Shown: positions 51,821-61,082 of the stretch, one piece after another
Layout of the letters: each line of letters opens with the position of its first letter
Numbering within the stretch: position 1 is the first letter of the stretch
Source of the DNA: Anaerolineaceae bacterium
GTDB taxonomy: Bacteria > Chloroflexota > Anaerolineae > Anaerolineales > Anaerolineaceae
DNA length: 62,856 nt
Direction of reading: 5' to 3'
Assembly: GCA_020845515.1 (NCBI GenBank)
Contig: JADLFQ010000047.1
Span: forward strand, 1 to 62,856
Notes under the pieces: generated by a model
What the model was told of the DNA's origin: nothing
Database searches by the model: none
The model's input: only the letters and a program-made list of their open reading frames with translations
Translations under genes and position numbers: made by a program

Positions 51821-53470
51821 TTATGGTGTAGGTTTAGGGCGGGCGATATGCGTTTCAAAAGAACCACACGGGCATGCGGTAACGGTGAAATCGTTACGCG
51901 TCAAGGTGCCCGCATAGGGCTTATCCCCTGCATGCGCGCGCCATCCACCCAGTACCATTGGGATTGGTCCATCAGCGAGAATCCACTCTCCGTTGTATTT
52001 GCGGGCAAAGTGCATATGCGTTCCGGTGGAAACACCGCCCTCACAGGAAGGGTGCCCCAGCCGATCATCCGTGTTCACAATTGTGCCAGGCTGGATACGA
52101 TCTTTTGTGCTGACATGCATGTAAAGCAGTGCCCAACCAGTCTGCTCGTACCCGTCGCCGTCCAGATCAATGATGACAGTGCCGTTGCCAGTACGAACGA
52201 TCTGGCCGGGCGCCGCGGCAGTGACCCATTCAAGCGATTCGACACAACCGGAGCTCATTGCGGAAGGTGCAAAGTCAAGAGCAGCCAGAGCACCGTCGGG
52301 GCCCCAGGCTGAATGCGGTCCGCCGGTAAGACTCCAAACTCTTCCCGGCGCGAAAGGTAATTCCAGCGGGGGCTGCTCCAGATTGGGCGGATAAAGCGGC
52401 TCAACCGACTGCGCCCGCAGCCAGGGGTTGCCAAACATCTGTTCGTGAAGCGCAACCAAACTTTCTGGGCCGTAGAGCGCTCCTGACCAAGTGCGTTTGT
52501 TCTCGTAAAGCTTTGAAAACAGGTACTGGAGCGCAGCAGACCCGGCACTGAGTTGTGGCGCGAGACGTATCACGGAATTTTGTGCGTCTGTGGGAAAGGT
52601 GATTTCAGTGATGAGACCGGCGCGCCAGCCATAATAACCGATTGAAACCTGTTGAACGACCCAACTTAACTGTTTGTAGAGACCTTTGTGGTTGAATTCG
52701 TTATAACCGAGGGGGTAATCCTCTTCAGCCAGGCTGCGCGGCTGCCCATAGACCCAATGTCCTTGATACTCAATAAGTGCTAAAACGAGGCGGGGGTTGA
52801 TGGAATTCTCGATGGAAATCCGGCGCACCACATCCGCGCCGGAATTCCAGCCAGTCGAGAGCCATTCCTGATAAGTGCTCAAATATCCACCGGACTGATT
52901 AACAAACTCATCAATATCGAAATCCACGGCGGAGGGCGAAAAGACCACTTCGCTGTCCGGCAGGACAGCATCACCGGAGGCGGTCTCCGGGAGGCGATTA
53001 GGGATAATCAACAACTGGTTAGGGGTTAGCAAGGCGCCAGTTGGTGGCAATTTTTCAGATGTAATAATTTCCTCAACGCTTACATTAAAGCGGATTGCGA
53101 CCAAGGGCAGCGTATCGCCTGCCTGGGTGTAGTAGAGAATAGGAAGCTTTTCAGTTGTTTCACTAGCTGGTGTTGCCGTGTGAGTGGGTGCCAAGGTTTG
53201 AGTCGGGAGAGGCGCAGAAGCTGCGACTGTTTCTGTAGGGATGGCAGGGGATGGCGAAGGGTCGAGGGGGGCGTTGAGCAGGCTTGCTGTTTTGGGCAGA
53301 GGTTCACCTGCAGCAACCGTGGCGGTAACCTGCCAGGGCTGTACAACGCTGCGTGTACATGCCAGTATGGAAAATAGCCAGGCAGCCAGGACAAAGAGAG
53401 TGAAAAGCTGTTTAGCGTGTGATTTGATTTTCAAGTTTGCGGCTGTCCCAAGCCTCGATGATTTGTCCAT
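51821..53470 (-). CDS. LysM/M23-type lipoprotein, copy 2
   Basis: A 549-residue lipoprotein, same plan as its neighbours: lipobox SILAC (~C38), Ser/Thr/Pro linker, LysM (TQAGDTLPLVAIRFNVSVEE near 150), shared middle domain (LALIEYQGHWVYGQ, YPLGYNEFNHKGLYKQLSW) and an M23 domain with GGPHSAWGPDGALAALDF, LLYMHVS and GTHMHFARKYNGEW. The frame overlaps copy 1 by 59 bases. A TTG at 53434 (start of a typical signal peptide) may be the real start, leaving 23 bases of overlap. All catalytic residues are present, so it is probably active. Confidence 0.85.
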   Translation of the reverse strand: MDKSSRLGTAANLKIKSHAKQLFTLFVLAAWLFSILACTRSVVQPWQVTATVAAGEPLPKTASLLNAPLDPSPSPAIPTETVAASAPLPTQTLAPTHTATPASETTEKLPILYYTQAGDTLPLVAIRFNVSVEEIITSEKLPPTGALLTPNQLLIIPNRLPETASGDAVLPDSEVVFSPSAVDFDIDEFVNQSGGYLSTYQEWLSTGWNSGADVVRRISIENSINPRLVLALIEYQGHWVYGQPRSLAEEDYPLGYNEFNHKGLYKQLSWVVQQVSIGYYGWRAGLITEITFPTDAQNSVIRLAPQLSAGSAALQYLFSKLYENKRTWSGALYGPESLVALHEQMFGNPWLRAQSVEPLYPPNLEQPPLELPFAPGRVWSLTGGPHSAWGPDGALAALDFAPSAMSSGCVESLEWVTAAAPGQIVRTGNGTVIIDLDGDGYEQTGWALLYMHVSTKDRIQPGTIVNTDDRLGHPSCEGGVSTGTHMHFARKYNGEWILADGPIPMVLGGWRAHAGDKPYAGTLTRNDFTVTACPCGSFETHIARPKPTP

Positions 53471-54971
53471 TTTTTACCAAATATCCATCATACTCGTTTC
53501 CCGTTCCCTCCGAAATCCAGCCGCTAAGGTTGAAAGGAAGGCTTCCGTCTGCGGAAACCCATTCTCCATTATACCTTCTTGCAATATGCACATGTGTGCC
53601 GTTGGATAAGCCCCCCTCGCAAGAGGGGTGGCCGATTTTTTCTCCAGTTTTTACCCATGTTCCAACTGGAGTGCGGCCGCGACTTTCGATGTGAAGGTAC
53701 AGGATCGTCCAACCAGTCTGCTCATATCCATCACCATCTAGGTCGAGCACGACGACACCTTCAGCGGAATGGATGATGAGGCCATCTGCGACAGCAGTCA
53801 CCCACTCATCGCTGGGAACACATCCGAGGGCATTTCCAGGAGGTGCAAAATCCAGACCAGCCCAGGCTGAACCATCGCCCCAACCACCATGAGGTCCCCC
53901 GGTGAAAGACCAAGTCTTACCAACTTCAAATGGCAAAAGAAGAAGTGGTTGCTGAAGCTCGTCCGGGAAAGCTGGTTCAATAGCGAAATCAAAAGGTGAG
54001 CCAAATAACTTTTGGTAGGTCAGCGCCAGCCCATTTGAAGAAATAAAATACTCCCAGGCTGGGCGGTCGAGCATCTGGCTCATCTGATATTGCAGCGCGG
54101 CTGTGCCGGCATTGATTGTTGGATCTGCCAGGATCACATTCCCATCAGATAAGGTCCAATAGGAGATAGCGTTTGCTTTCCAAAGATAGTAGCCGCGATT
54201 CAAATTATTAGCTGCCCAGATTAATTGGCGATATAGACCCTGCCGGTTGACATCCTTGTACCCTATGGGGTAATCCAGCGTTTCAGCAGCGGGATTCTTC
54301 CGGGTTATCCAACCGCTCTGGTGCTCGAGGATCGCCAGTAAAAGGCGTGGATTGATGGAGAACTCTCGTGAAACTCGTGCTATAACCTCGCTGCCAGATA
54401 CAGGGGTATCGAGCAATTCTTCCTTATAAGTCAATAAATAGCCGTTTTGTGCCCTGACAAAGCTTGGCAAATCCAACAGCACGGACGCTGGTCCAAAAAC
54501 CAACTCTGAATCGGGGATAACTTTATAAGAACTGCCTTTTCCCGAGGGTTGTGGCGGGGGAATGAGGAGGTTTTGCCCGATAGAGAGCAAGTTTGGGTCT
54601 AAAATTTGGTTTTCCTCCGCTATTTGCGACCAGAGTACCCCCGAATTTTTGGCGATGTTGCCCAGTGTTTCACCCGGCTGGACGATATGAAGGAGGGGTT
54701 CGCTGCGCAAAGTGGGCAGGACACGGGGAAAATCAGGGGTGGGTTCCACCTGTGTAGAGCCGGGCAGCCGAGTCGGAAGATTGAGCGGAATCATGGTGTT
54801 GAGACGTACCTGCGTAGGCAAAGGCGGAGGAAGGGTAGCCTCTCCATCCCTTTTTATCTCTGCGGCAGGGAGGGGCGCTGCCACACCAGAGCGGACGCAT
54901 GCCATCATGATAATTGTGAAAAGAACCAGGGTAAAAAGAATTTTCCTGTTGTTAAGCCTGCGTTGGAGCAT
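53412..54971 (-). CDS. LysM/M23-type lipoprotein, copy 1
   Basis: A 519-residue lipoprotein with lipobox MMAC (~C25), linker, one LysM (VQPGETLGNIAKNSG near 96), the shared middle domain (LAILEHQSGWITRK, YPIGYKDVNRQGLYRQLIW) and an M23 domain (GGPHGGWGDGSAWAGLDF, LYLHIES, GTHVHIARRYNGEW). The G-G-P-H...LDF form is nearer to the LasA-type than the usual HxxxD form, so the subgroup needs checking. First of three tandem copies transcribed leftward, 21 bases after the HIT gene. Confidence 0.85.
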   Translation of the reverse strand: MLQRRLNNRKILFTLVLFTIIMMACVRSGVAAPLPAAEIKRDGEATLPPPLPTQVRLNTMIPLNLPTRLPGSTQVEPTPDFPRVLPTLRSEPLLHIVQPGETLGNIAKNSGVLWSQIAEENQILDPNLLSIGQNLLIPPPQPSGKGSSYKVIPDSELVFGPASVLLDLPSFVRAQNGYLLTYKEELLDTPVSGSEVIARVSREFSINPRLLLAILEHQSGWITRKNPAAETLDYPIGYKDVNRQGLYRQLIWAANNLNRGYYLWKANAISYWTLSDGNVILADPTINAGTAALQYQMSQMLDRPAWEYFISSNGLALTYQKLFGSPFDFAIEPAFPDELQQPLLLLPFEVGKTWSFTGGPHGGWGDGSAWAGLDFAPPGNALGCVPSDEWVTAVADGLIIHSAEGVVVLDLDGDGYEQTGWTILYLHIESRGRTPVGTWVKTGEKIGHPSCEGGLSNGTHVHIARRYNGEWVSADGSLPFNLSGWISEGTGNEYDGYLVKNGQIIEAWDSRKLENQITR

Positions 54972-54992
54972 TTTTTTGTACCTGTTTTGAGT

Positions 54993-55343
54993 CTATAACT
55001 GTTTTATCGGATAACCAATACGCTCCCCGCCCAGGATGTGCAGGTGAAGATGGGGGACGGATTGCCCTCCATCTGTTCCTGTGTTGATTACAAGGCGGTA
55101 ACCACTTTGGGAAATACCTGCCTGATTTGCAAGCTGTTGAGCGATCAGTAACATGTGCCCAAGTAGTTCACCATCCTGAGGGCCAACCTGATTGAGAGAT
55201 TCAATATGTTTGCGCGGCGCAATCAGAATGTGAACTGGCGCCCGTGGGTGGATATCGTGAAATGCAAGGACTTGCGAATCCTGGTACAGAATTGCAGCAG
55301 GAGCCGTACCCTCCGTAATCTTGCAAAAAATACATGAACCCAT
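54993..55343 (-). CDS. HIT-family nucleotide hydrolase/transferase (HINT-like)
   Basis: A 116-residue HIT protein: CIFCKI at the N-terminus (C4 and C7, zinc-like pair), AFHDIHPRAPVHILIAPRKH in the middle and the HIT triad VPHLHLHILGGE at the C-terminus. HINT-like enzymes hydrolyse adenosine phosphoramidates. It starts 2 bases after the deacetylase stop, so it is co-transcribed with it. Confidence 0.93.
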   Translation of the reverse strand: MGSCIFCKITEGTAPAAILYQDSQVLAFHDIHPRAPVHILIAPRKHIESLNQVGPQDGELLGHMLLIAQQLANQAGISQSGYRLVINTGTDGGQSVPHLHLHILGGERIGYPIKQL

Positions 55344-55345
55344 GA

Positions 55346-56554
55346 TTATTGCGCAGCAGCGAGAGGAGGAATGGGGCCAAGCACAGGCTTGCAGACGATA
55401 TCGTAGTATTCCAACTCAGTTTGCTTGTTTTCCTGGGCGTACGCGGCGGCGGCTTTTCCAAGTTGTCGGACTTCATCAATATGCGCGATGGCATCGGTAT
55501 CCCAATAGCGCGGCAGTACCATGAGCGGGTCTCCAATTTTTCCCTCGGGTATATAGGAGGGGCGGGCTGGGTCACTAGCTTCAGCAAGAGGCACCCAATT
55601 GAACATCACCGGGCCGCGCGGATTGATTGTAAAGCCAAGCCGGTAGCCGAGTTCACGGGCGATTTCGGCTGCCTGCTTGGTAAATCCGCCACCAGGCCAG
55701 ATATATGCGAATGGGGCATTACCATAATATTTTTCTATGGCTTCGATCGAACCTCCCATCTCGCTGCGAATGTAATCTTCGGTTGAGTAATCGCCTATCG
55801 GCACATTGTGAACCACGCCGTGTGCTTGGTGGTCTACATAGCCGGCACTCTCCACCACCTGATTTTCCTGCCAGAGATAATCTGGTGTGTCCACAGCACT
55901 GATCCACGCGTTGGTCAAAGTCCAACCCCAGGAGTCAAAATATGGTTTAAAGTGAGTTTCGAAGTAAGCCAGGCGTTTACGATCGTCGACAATCAGTAGA
56001 ACGGAGCGTGCGGGGATTTTGGCGTTGTTCTCCATAAAATCGGCAAACTGCGCCATCGTAATCGCCTCAAAGCCCTGGTCTTTGAGGTCATTCATCAACT
56101 GATTGAACTGAGTGACATGAATCTGGTCAATGTGAGTAACCTCGCCATCGGTGATGGAATGAAACATAATTGGCATGACCACGGTTCCCGGGGAGCTGTT
56201 GTTGGGGTCCCAGCGGGATTTCAAGACTTTACAAGTGTCCTGTACGTACGTATGGGGGGTGTCGCCGGTTTTTAGGGTGCCGTTGTCAAAGACTCCAGGG
56301 AGAGGTGGAGGGGTACGGTTGGGGTCGGGCGTTTGGGTCGGTATTGTTGTTGGGGTGGTTGTCGCGGTTGGCGGGGCTTGTGTGGGGATTTGTGAGGGCA
56401 ATACGATCGCATATGTGGCAGTCAAGAGCGCACTCTCGAAAGCTTGGGTTGGTTCGCTCTGGTTTGCCTGGGATGCCGGACTGCACGAGGATAACGCGAT
56501 ACCGAGGGTGGCGAGAATCAGGAAGAGGGGCAAAATTGATATTTTCTGTTTCAC
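55346..56554 (-). CDS. Polysaccharide-deacetylase (NodB-like) lipoprotein
   Basis: A 402-residue lipoprotein (lipobox LSSC, C24) with a Thr/Pro linker and a NodB-like domain. Motif 1 is LIVDDRKR (two Asp, where TFDDG is usual), motif 2 HQAHGVVHNV (HxxxH metal ligands) and YIWPGGGFTKQA is a later motif. It would remove acetyl groups from a cell-wall or surface polysaccharide. GTG start with a GGTGAG site. Motif 1 is non-canonical, so activity is probable rather than sure. Confidence 0.8.
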   Translation of the reverse strand: MKQKISILPLFLILATLGIALSSCSPASQANQSEPTQAFESALLTATYAIVLPSQIPTQAPPTATTTPTTIPTQTPDPNRTPPPLPGVFDNGTLKTGDTPHTYVQDTCKVLKSRWDPNNSSPGTVVMPIMFHSITDGEVTHIDQIHVTQFNQLMNDLKDQGFEAITMAQFADFMENNAKIPARSVLLIVDDRKRLAYFETHFKPYFDSWGWTLTNAWISAVDTPDYLWQENQVVESAGYVDHQAHGVVHNVPIGDYSTEDYIRSEMGGSIEAIEKYYGNAPFAYIWPGGGFTKQAAEIARELGYRLGFTINPRGPVMFNWVPLAEASDPARPSYIPEGKIGDPLMVLPRYWDTDAIAHIDEVRQLGKAAAAYAQENKQTELEYYDIVCKPVLGPIPPLAAAQ

Positions 56555-56570
56555 GGTGTGCTCACCTTGA

Positions 56571-56591
56571 ACTCGCCTGAAGGCGAGGTTC
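56571..56591 (-). promoter_or_regulatory. Strong hairpin in the deacetylase 5' leader
   Basis: On the minus strand CTCGCC-TTCA-GGCGAG is a six-base-pair stem with a four-base loop, extended by AAC/GTT beyond a bulged C. It ends just before the GGTGAG ribosome site of the deacetylase gene. No T-run, so a role in mRNA stability or translation is more likely than termination. Confidence 0.4.
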
Positions 56592-56722
56592 CTATAACCT
56601 TAAAAAGCACATGGATGTGTAGCGGCTTTATGATACCATGCCTGATGGGGATTGAAAATATTATGTGTTTGCTCCAAAATTGAAGGCGTAAATTTTTTCT
56701 TGCGTGATGGGGGAGGGTAGAG

Positions 56723-56728
56723 TATAAT
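56723..56728 (+). promoter_or_regulatory. -10 box of the tRNA-Pro gene
   Basis: TATAAT ten bases before the tRNA 5' end, where transcription would begin three or so bases upstream of the mature tRNA. No clear -35. Confidence 0.6.
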
Positions 56729-56737
56729 CGGTCTGTT

Positions 56738-56811
56738 CGGGGCGTGGCTCAGTCCGGTAGAGTGCACGGTTCGGGTCCGTGAGGTCGGCGGTTCAAATCC
56801 GCCCGCCCCGA
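56738..56811 (+). tRNA. tRNA-Pro (anticodon CGG)
   Basis: A complete cloverleaf of 74 bases. The acceptor stem CGGGGCG pairs with CGCCCCG, D-arm GGCTCAGTCCGGTAGAG, anticodon stem CACGG/CCGTG with loop TTCGGGT (CGG anticodon, reading CCG), and T-arm GGCGGTTCAAATCCGCC. Discriminator base A. CCA is not encoded (sequence continues ACAGAA). Confidence 0.97.
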
Positions 56812-56824
56812 CAGAAATATCTCA

Positions 56825-56864
56825 AGAAGGCTTCAGTATTTTTTGCTGGAGCTTCTACTTTTAT
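56825..56864 (+). terminator. Likely terminator of tRNA-Pro
   Basis: AGAAG, a bulged G and CTTCAG (56825-56836) pair with CTGGAGCTTCT (56846-56856) around a T-rich loop, followed by ACTTTTAT. Confidence 0.6.
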
Positions 56865-56937
56865 AAGGGCTATGTGCGATGAGACGCAAAAATGAAAACA
56901 CCCTGGCAGGTTAAAGATATATTTTTGTTGGTGTGTT

Positions 56938-57435
56938 TCAATGTCGCTTCCTGATTTCTGGAGGCGGCTGTGCTCTAAAGAAATTTTGTACGACGGCAAC
57001 GCCAAGACCGAGAACGATGCCGGCAAGGTCTTTGACCAAGGGTGGGGTGGTATCTGGATGGCTGATCCAGGTTACCCATGCGCTGAGACCGATGAGGATA
57101 TAAAGCCCGGCATAGATGGCAGCCATGGTGAATTGAAGGTCTTCTGCTTGCTGTGGCGCGAGCTGTTTTCCAAAAGCGAGGAAATGCTGCGAAACTTTTG
57201 CCTTGGACTGGGCCTTTAATCTCTCAGGGAGTGATGCGCCTAATCCGATGGCTGCGATACCGCCGATTAATCCGGCCAGCGTGGTCGCAGCGATTGTAAA
57301 AGGTTCGCTGAAAATTGGCGGATTGCCCTGTGCCCGGAAGGTTTGGACGAAAGCCGAAACGAATAACACGGTAAAACCGGTCAGGCCTATAATAACGAAG
57401 AACAAACGCAGGTAAAACTGAATTTTTGTATTCAT
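56938..57435 (-). CDS. Four-TM membrane protein
   Basis: A 165-residue protein with four transmembrane helices (about 10-31, 46-69, 102-124, 137-153) and a basic soluble loop around 70-100. No recognisable motif. A GGGAG site precedes the ATG. It follows the 377-residue membrane protein gene by 36 bases on the same strand, so the two may form an operon. Function unknown. Confidence 0.6.
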   Translation of the reverse strand: MNTKIQFYLRLFFVIIGLTGFTVLFVSAFVQTFRAQGNPPIFSEPFTIAATTLAGLIGGIAAIGLGASLPERLKAQSKAKVSQHFLAFGKQLAPQQAEDLQFTMAAIYAGLYILIGLSAWVTWISHPDTTPPLVKDLAGIVLGLGVAVVQNFFRAQPPPEIRKRH

Positions 57436-57471
57436 AATAATTCTCCCTTTAGATGTTTATTGACGTCCGGG

Positions 57472-58605
57472 TCAGATTGTAATTTCGCTGCTCTTTTTCA
57501 TAAATCGTTTGCGAAAACGCACGATAGCAAGCAGTAGGACAAACTGAATGAGCGCGGTGATGATCGCCGAAAACTGTTCAAAATAAAACAGCAGTGGATC
57601 AACAATTGTCAGGGCGCCGAGCAAGCTAAAATAGGCAATAAAAAGAGCTCGGTGGTCATGCTTCAGGGCGAATAAAACTGCTGCAATCAGCAGGGTAAAA
57701 CTCATGAAGCTCTCCAGTCCCAGGCGCAGGTTAAACAGGTTCAAAGTAAGAGAGCCGCGCACCAGTTGACGCGCGACCAAGTCTTCGAGCAGTATAGAAA
57801 ACTCGGCGGAACTTCGCAAGGATGCAAGAACCCCAACCGGGTAGCTGAGCATCTTGAACCCAATGGCGAGCAGACCGCCAACCAGGCTGGCGCGCAAGCG
57901 GTTTTGGGTAAAGATTCTTTGTTCCATTTTCTCTGCATTTTTCAAAAGGTGTGTCCACGCGCCTGGGGCGGTGGGTTTTAAATACAGGCTATCAGAGTTT
58001 AGAAATTCTGCCAGTTTCGAGGCTAGAGCGGCAAATGCCGGATCGAGATTTCTGGCTGAAACTCCTTCGAGCCGGTTTAGGATTTGTGCGCGTTCATCAT
58101 CGGAAAGGTCGTGGTTAAGGACTTCTTCCAACTCTTCCAGTATGTAATAAAACTCTGTGCGGTCATCGGCCAGGCGGGGCCGGCTGACGAGAATGTACAT
58201 GAGCACAGTCATGAGAAAAAAAACGTAGATGATGGGCGCGGCGGCCGGATAGAAGTAGTCGTTGTTCAGGGTGATGAATTTCCCGACTTCATCAATGAAC
58301 AAACCAATTCCTACGCCGGTGAGAATGGCGTTTGCGCGATAAACCCAGCGGTTTGCCCAAATTAGTGGCAAAAGAGCAGCAATAAACAGGAGAAGCCCAC
58401 CCCAAAGCACATGGGCAATGTGGATTTCTCTGCCCCCGATTCTGGGATAGCCTGTGAGTTCCAGGAATAAACGGGTTGATGAGACTGAGGCAGCAAAACT
58501 AAGCAACATCCAAACCAGATATTTCCCCGCGGACAGCCTGCGAATTGCCTGCCGGTTGACGGAAGGCGGTGGAGCAGGATCAGGGTTGTCCAGGGGAGTG
58601 CGCAT
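57472..58605 (-). CDS. Multi-pass membrane protein with central soluble region
   Basis: A 377-residue protein: about four N-terminal helices (residues ~28-145), a soluble helical region (~145-235, rich in Asp/Glu/Leu, e.g. EFYYILEELEEVL) and a second membrane block (~240-365) ending in a basic tail. No known family or catalytic motif is visible. The first helices carry several charged residues (GIGLFIDEVGKF) that may be functional. Context gives no hint. Confidence 0.6.
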   Translation of the reverse strand: MRTPLDNPDPAPPPSVNRQAIRRLSAGKYLVWMLLSFAASVSSTRLFLELTGYPRIGGREIHIAHVLWGGLLLFIAALLPLIWANRWVYRANAILTGVGIGLFIDEVGKFITLNNDYFYPAAAPIIYVFFLMTVLMYILVSRPRLADDRTEFYYILEELEEVLNHDLSDDERAQILNRLEGVSARNLDPAFAALASKLAEFLNSDSLYLKPTAPGAWTHLLKNAEKMEQRIFTQNRLRASLVGGLLAIGFKMLSYPVGVLASLRSSAEFSILLEDLVARQLVRGSLTLNLFNLRLGLESFMSFTLLIAAVLFALKHDHRALFIAYFSLLGALTIVDPLLFYFEQFSAIITALIQFVLLLAIVRFRKRFMKKSSEITI

Positions 58606-58816
58606 CTTTCAAGTGTCCTACTCTTATTTATAACCCAATCTGCGAATTTGATTTAGCACAAAGGGGGACATTAAGGGAAAGTTTCGCGATAAGAGGGGGG
58701 ATCCAAGGTGTTGATTGGAGTTTGTCGGAACGGAATTTCGCATAGCCATATCATATATATTAAAAACTAATCGCCCAACCACATTGGCAGACGACTAGTC
58801 AGTAAAAAGAAAGGGC

Positions 58817-59371
58817 TTAAAGTTTCGGAAGGATGATTGACTGCTGATTCTGATATTTTCCCTTCTTATCAGCATAGGAAACTTGACAAACCTCATCACC
58901 TTCGAAGAACAACACCTGGGCAATACCTTCATTAGCATAAATTTTAGCTGGAAGCGGGGTGGTATTGGAAATCTCCAGTGTTACAAAGCCCTCCCATTCC
59001 GGCTCGAAGGGGGTAACGTTGACAATAATCCCACAGCGGGCATAGGTGCTCTTTCCGAGACATACCGTAAGAACATTTCGAGGAATACGGAAGTATTCTA
59101 CTGAGCGAGCGAGGGCGAAGGAGTTCGGGGGAATAATGCAAACACTACCGGTGAAATCCACCATCGAACGCGGGTCAAAATTCTTCGGGTCAACAATGGC
59201 GGAATTGACGTTGGTAAAGATTTTAAATTCCTCGGTAACGCGAATATCATATCCGTAAGAGGAGACCCCATAAGAGATAACTCCTTTGCGTACCTGTGTG
59301 TCTACAAACGGCTCGATCATGCCATGTTCATGAGCCATCTTCTTGATCCAATGATCGGGTTTTAGCCCCAT
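58817..59371 (-). CDS. dcd: dCTP deaminase
   Basis: A 184-residue trimeric dCTP deaminase: [13 protein letters not shown] near 29-41, [16 protein letters not shown] near 84-99, [21 protein letters not shown] near 106-126 (catalytic Glu in the last part, split here across two segments) and the C-terminal [15 protein letters not shown]. It makes dUTP from dCTP for thymidylate synthesis. The ATG has a GGAGG site. It follows the CapA-like gene by 28 bases. Confidence 0.95.
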   Translation of the reverse strand: MGLKPDHWIKKMAHEHGMIEPFVDTQVRKGVISYGVSSYGYDIRVTEEFKIFTNVNSAIVDPKNFDPRSMVDFTGSVCIIPPNSFALARSVEYFRIPRNVLTVCLGKSTYARCGIIVNVTPFEPEWEGFVTLEISNTTPLPAKIYANEGIAQVLFFEGDEVCQVSYADKKGKYQNQQSIILPKL

Positions 59372-59399
59372 ATCGTTCCTCCGAAAAAATAATGAAATT

Positions 59400-61082
59400 T
59401 TACCAACCGCTGGCTTTGAAAACTGTTGCCAGCAGATCCTGACGTTCTTCCTGTGTCATCAACCGGGCGCGAGCCAGGTCTACAAACCAAATGGAAATGA
59501 GTTCGGTGTTGATGTAGTTGCCATTGTAAAAAACATGACGGTCAATAAACGCCTGGCGAGTAGGGATACCTTCGACAATCTGGTCAAAAAATAAATTGCC
59601 CAAGCCATAATGTAAAAAAGCACCGCCATAGAATTCGATTGCATGCGGCTGATGAGCCTGGCTGCCGCTAACAATAATAGCGCCGGCCTTGGCAATATTC
59701 TCAAAATCCGCCTGCAGGGTGGGGTTTGCAGTATAGGTATAATATTCCAGATGTTGAAAAGTGACAATGGGAAGGTAGCCCTGCGATACGAGAGCTTTGA
59801 CCTCTTTTTGCATTTGTTTAAAATCGCAGAATGCCGCGCCGGGCTGATCTGCTGTGGCGCCGGCATAACCGGGCGCTTTGGCATTGCAGCCCAGGAAAGC
59901 AATTTTATTGCCGTTATGTTCCAATAAAGCAGGTCGCCGGGCTTCTGCCAGGTTCGCTCCACCGCCATAGTAATTCCAACCCTCTTTTTTGTACATTTCA
60001 AGTGTATAGAACATGGCTTCTGGTCCCCAATCCTGGAAATGATCCCCGGTGAGTTCAACAATATCGGTTCCCACATCTCGAAGAAGCTCGATATACTGTG
60101 GACGGCTGCAGAAGACCAGATTGTTCTCTTGCAGATAGGGCATGGGGCATTTGGGGCTAAAGGGAATTTCGTTGCTGATGTGTGTGATATCTCCCTGCCG
60201 AAGAATATCCCGAATATCCCGGCCAGGATAGGTCATCCCTTTTAGTTCCATCATACTTGCAGTGCCGCGTACCAATGCAGTTACGCCGGTAAGGATAACG
60301 GTAGTGAGATGGTTAGGATCTCGGTTGGTCCCCGGCGCGAAAGGCGTTTGGGAGGCTGGACCGTATTTTTCCAGGGCAGCTTCCATAAGGGGTGACTTGC
60401 CTTGGAGGGAGATAAAAATGGTCAGCGGGTAAGATTGTAAGTCGAAATCTTTATGGATGGGAGAGCGCTGGTCAATTGAGATTACCTTCCAGCGAGGGTT
60501 GATCTCTTCAAAAGGAATAATTGCCCAGGTATCTTCTTTTTCCCAAGCTTCTCTGCTGAGCCGGGTTGCTGTGACGGGTTTTACAAATTCCGGGCTAGCG
60601 TTTCCCCACAAACTTTCCAGAACCTTTTGGGTGTTGGGGCTGGCTAATAAGCTTTTTGCTGGAAAATCTTTAGGGGCTTCTCCTTTCCAAAAGGCGAGCA
60701 GGTTGGTGAAGGAGACATCATCCGTTACGGTGGGAAAAGGAGCAACAAGGGCATATACCCAACTGCTGACAGGATTTTCAGTCCCTATAGTGATCTGAAG
60801 AGACTCATCTACAGGAACTTCATCTTCCAACAGGTCATTCGGCAGGGTAAGCGCTTTGATGAAACCTTCCGGTAGATAGGGAGACAATGTAATGGAAGTG
60901 GGAAAAAGTGGTAGAGGCGCAGGGGAAGAGGTCTGTGTCTGTACGGGTTGGACGGATGACTGCAGAGTCGGCATTTCGAAACCGGCGTTTACGTTAGGGC
61001 TGCAAGCAGTAAAAAATGTCAGGAAGAGCAAGATTCCTGACATGCACAACATTCGTTGACGAATTTTTAAAGGCTTGATCAT
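59400..61082 (-). CDS. CapA-like lipoprotein (poly-gamma-glutamate synthesis/PGA_cap)
   Basis: A 560-residue lipoprotein (lipobox FTAC, C27) with a PGA_cap metallophosphatase-like domain in the C-terminal half: [14 protein letters not shown] near 342, [11 protein letters not shown] near 393, [13 protein letters not shown] near 438 and [15 protein letters not shown] near 475. The N-terminal ~270 residues are an unassigned domain. Family members include CapA of the polyglutamate capsule and surface hydrolases of unknown substrate. The ATG overlaps the stop of the next upstream gene by 4 bases. Confidence 0.83.
   Translation of the reverse strand: MIKPLKIRQRMLCMSGILLFLTFFTACSPNVNAGFEMPTLQSSVQPVQTQTSSPAPLPLFPTSITLSPYLPEGFIKALTLPNDLLEDEVPVDESLQITIGTENPVSSWVYALVAPFPTVTDDVSFTNLLAFWKGEAPKDFPAKSLLASPNTQKVLESLWGNASPEFVKPVTATRLSREAWEKEDTWAIIPFEEINPRWKVISIDQRSPIHKDFDLQSYPLTIFISLQGKSPLMEAALEKYGPASQTPFAPGTNRDPNHLTTVILTGVTALVRGTASMMELKGMTYPGRDIRDILRQGDITHISNEIPFSPKCPMPYLQENNLVFCSRPQYIELLRDVGTDIVELTGDHFQDWGPEAMFYTLEMYKKEGWNYYGGGANLAEARRPALLEHNGNKIAFLGCNAKAPGYAGATADQPGAAFCDFKQMQKEVKALVSQGYLPIVTFQHLEYYTYTANPTLQADFENIAKAGAIIVSGSQAHQPHAIEFYGGAFLHYGLGNLFFDQIVEGIPTRQAFIDRHVFYNGNYINTELISIWFVDLARARLMTQEERQDLLATVFKASGW

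Noticed and set aside
53241..53609. Plus-strand frame of 122 codons opposite the M23 lipoproteins
   Set aside because: Antisense to two clear genes with signal peptides and catalytic motifs; no ribosome site.
58606..58816. Gene or RNA in the 211-base gap before dcd
   Set aside because: No open frame with a ribosome site, no convincing hairpin, no tRNA-like fold.
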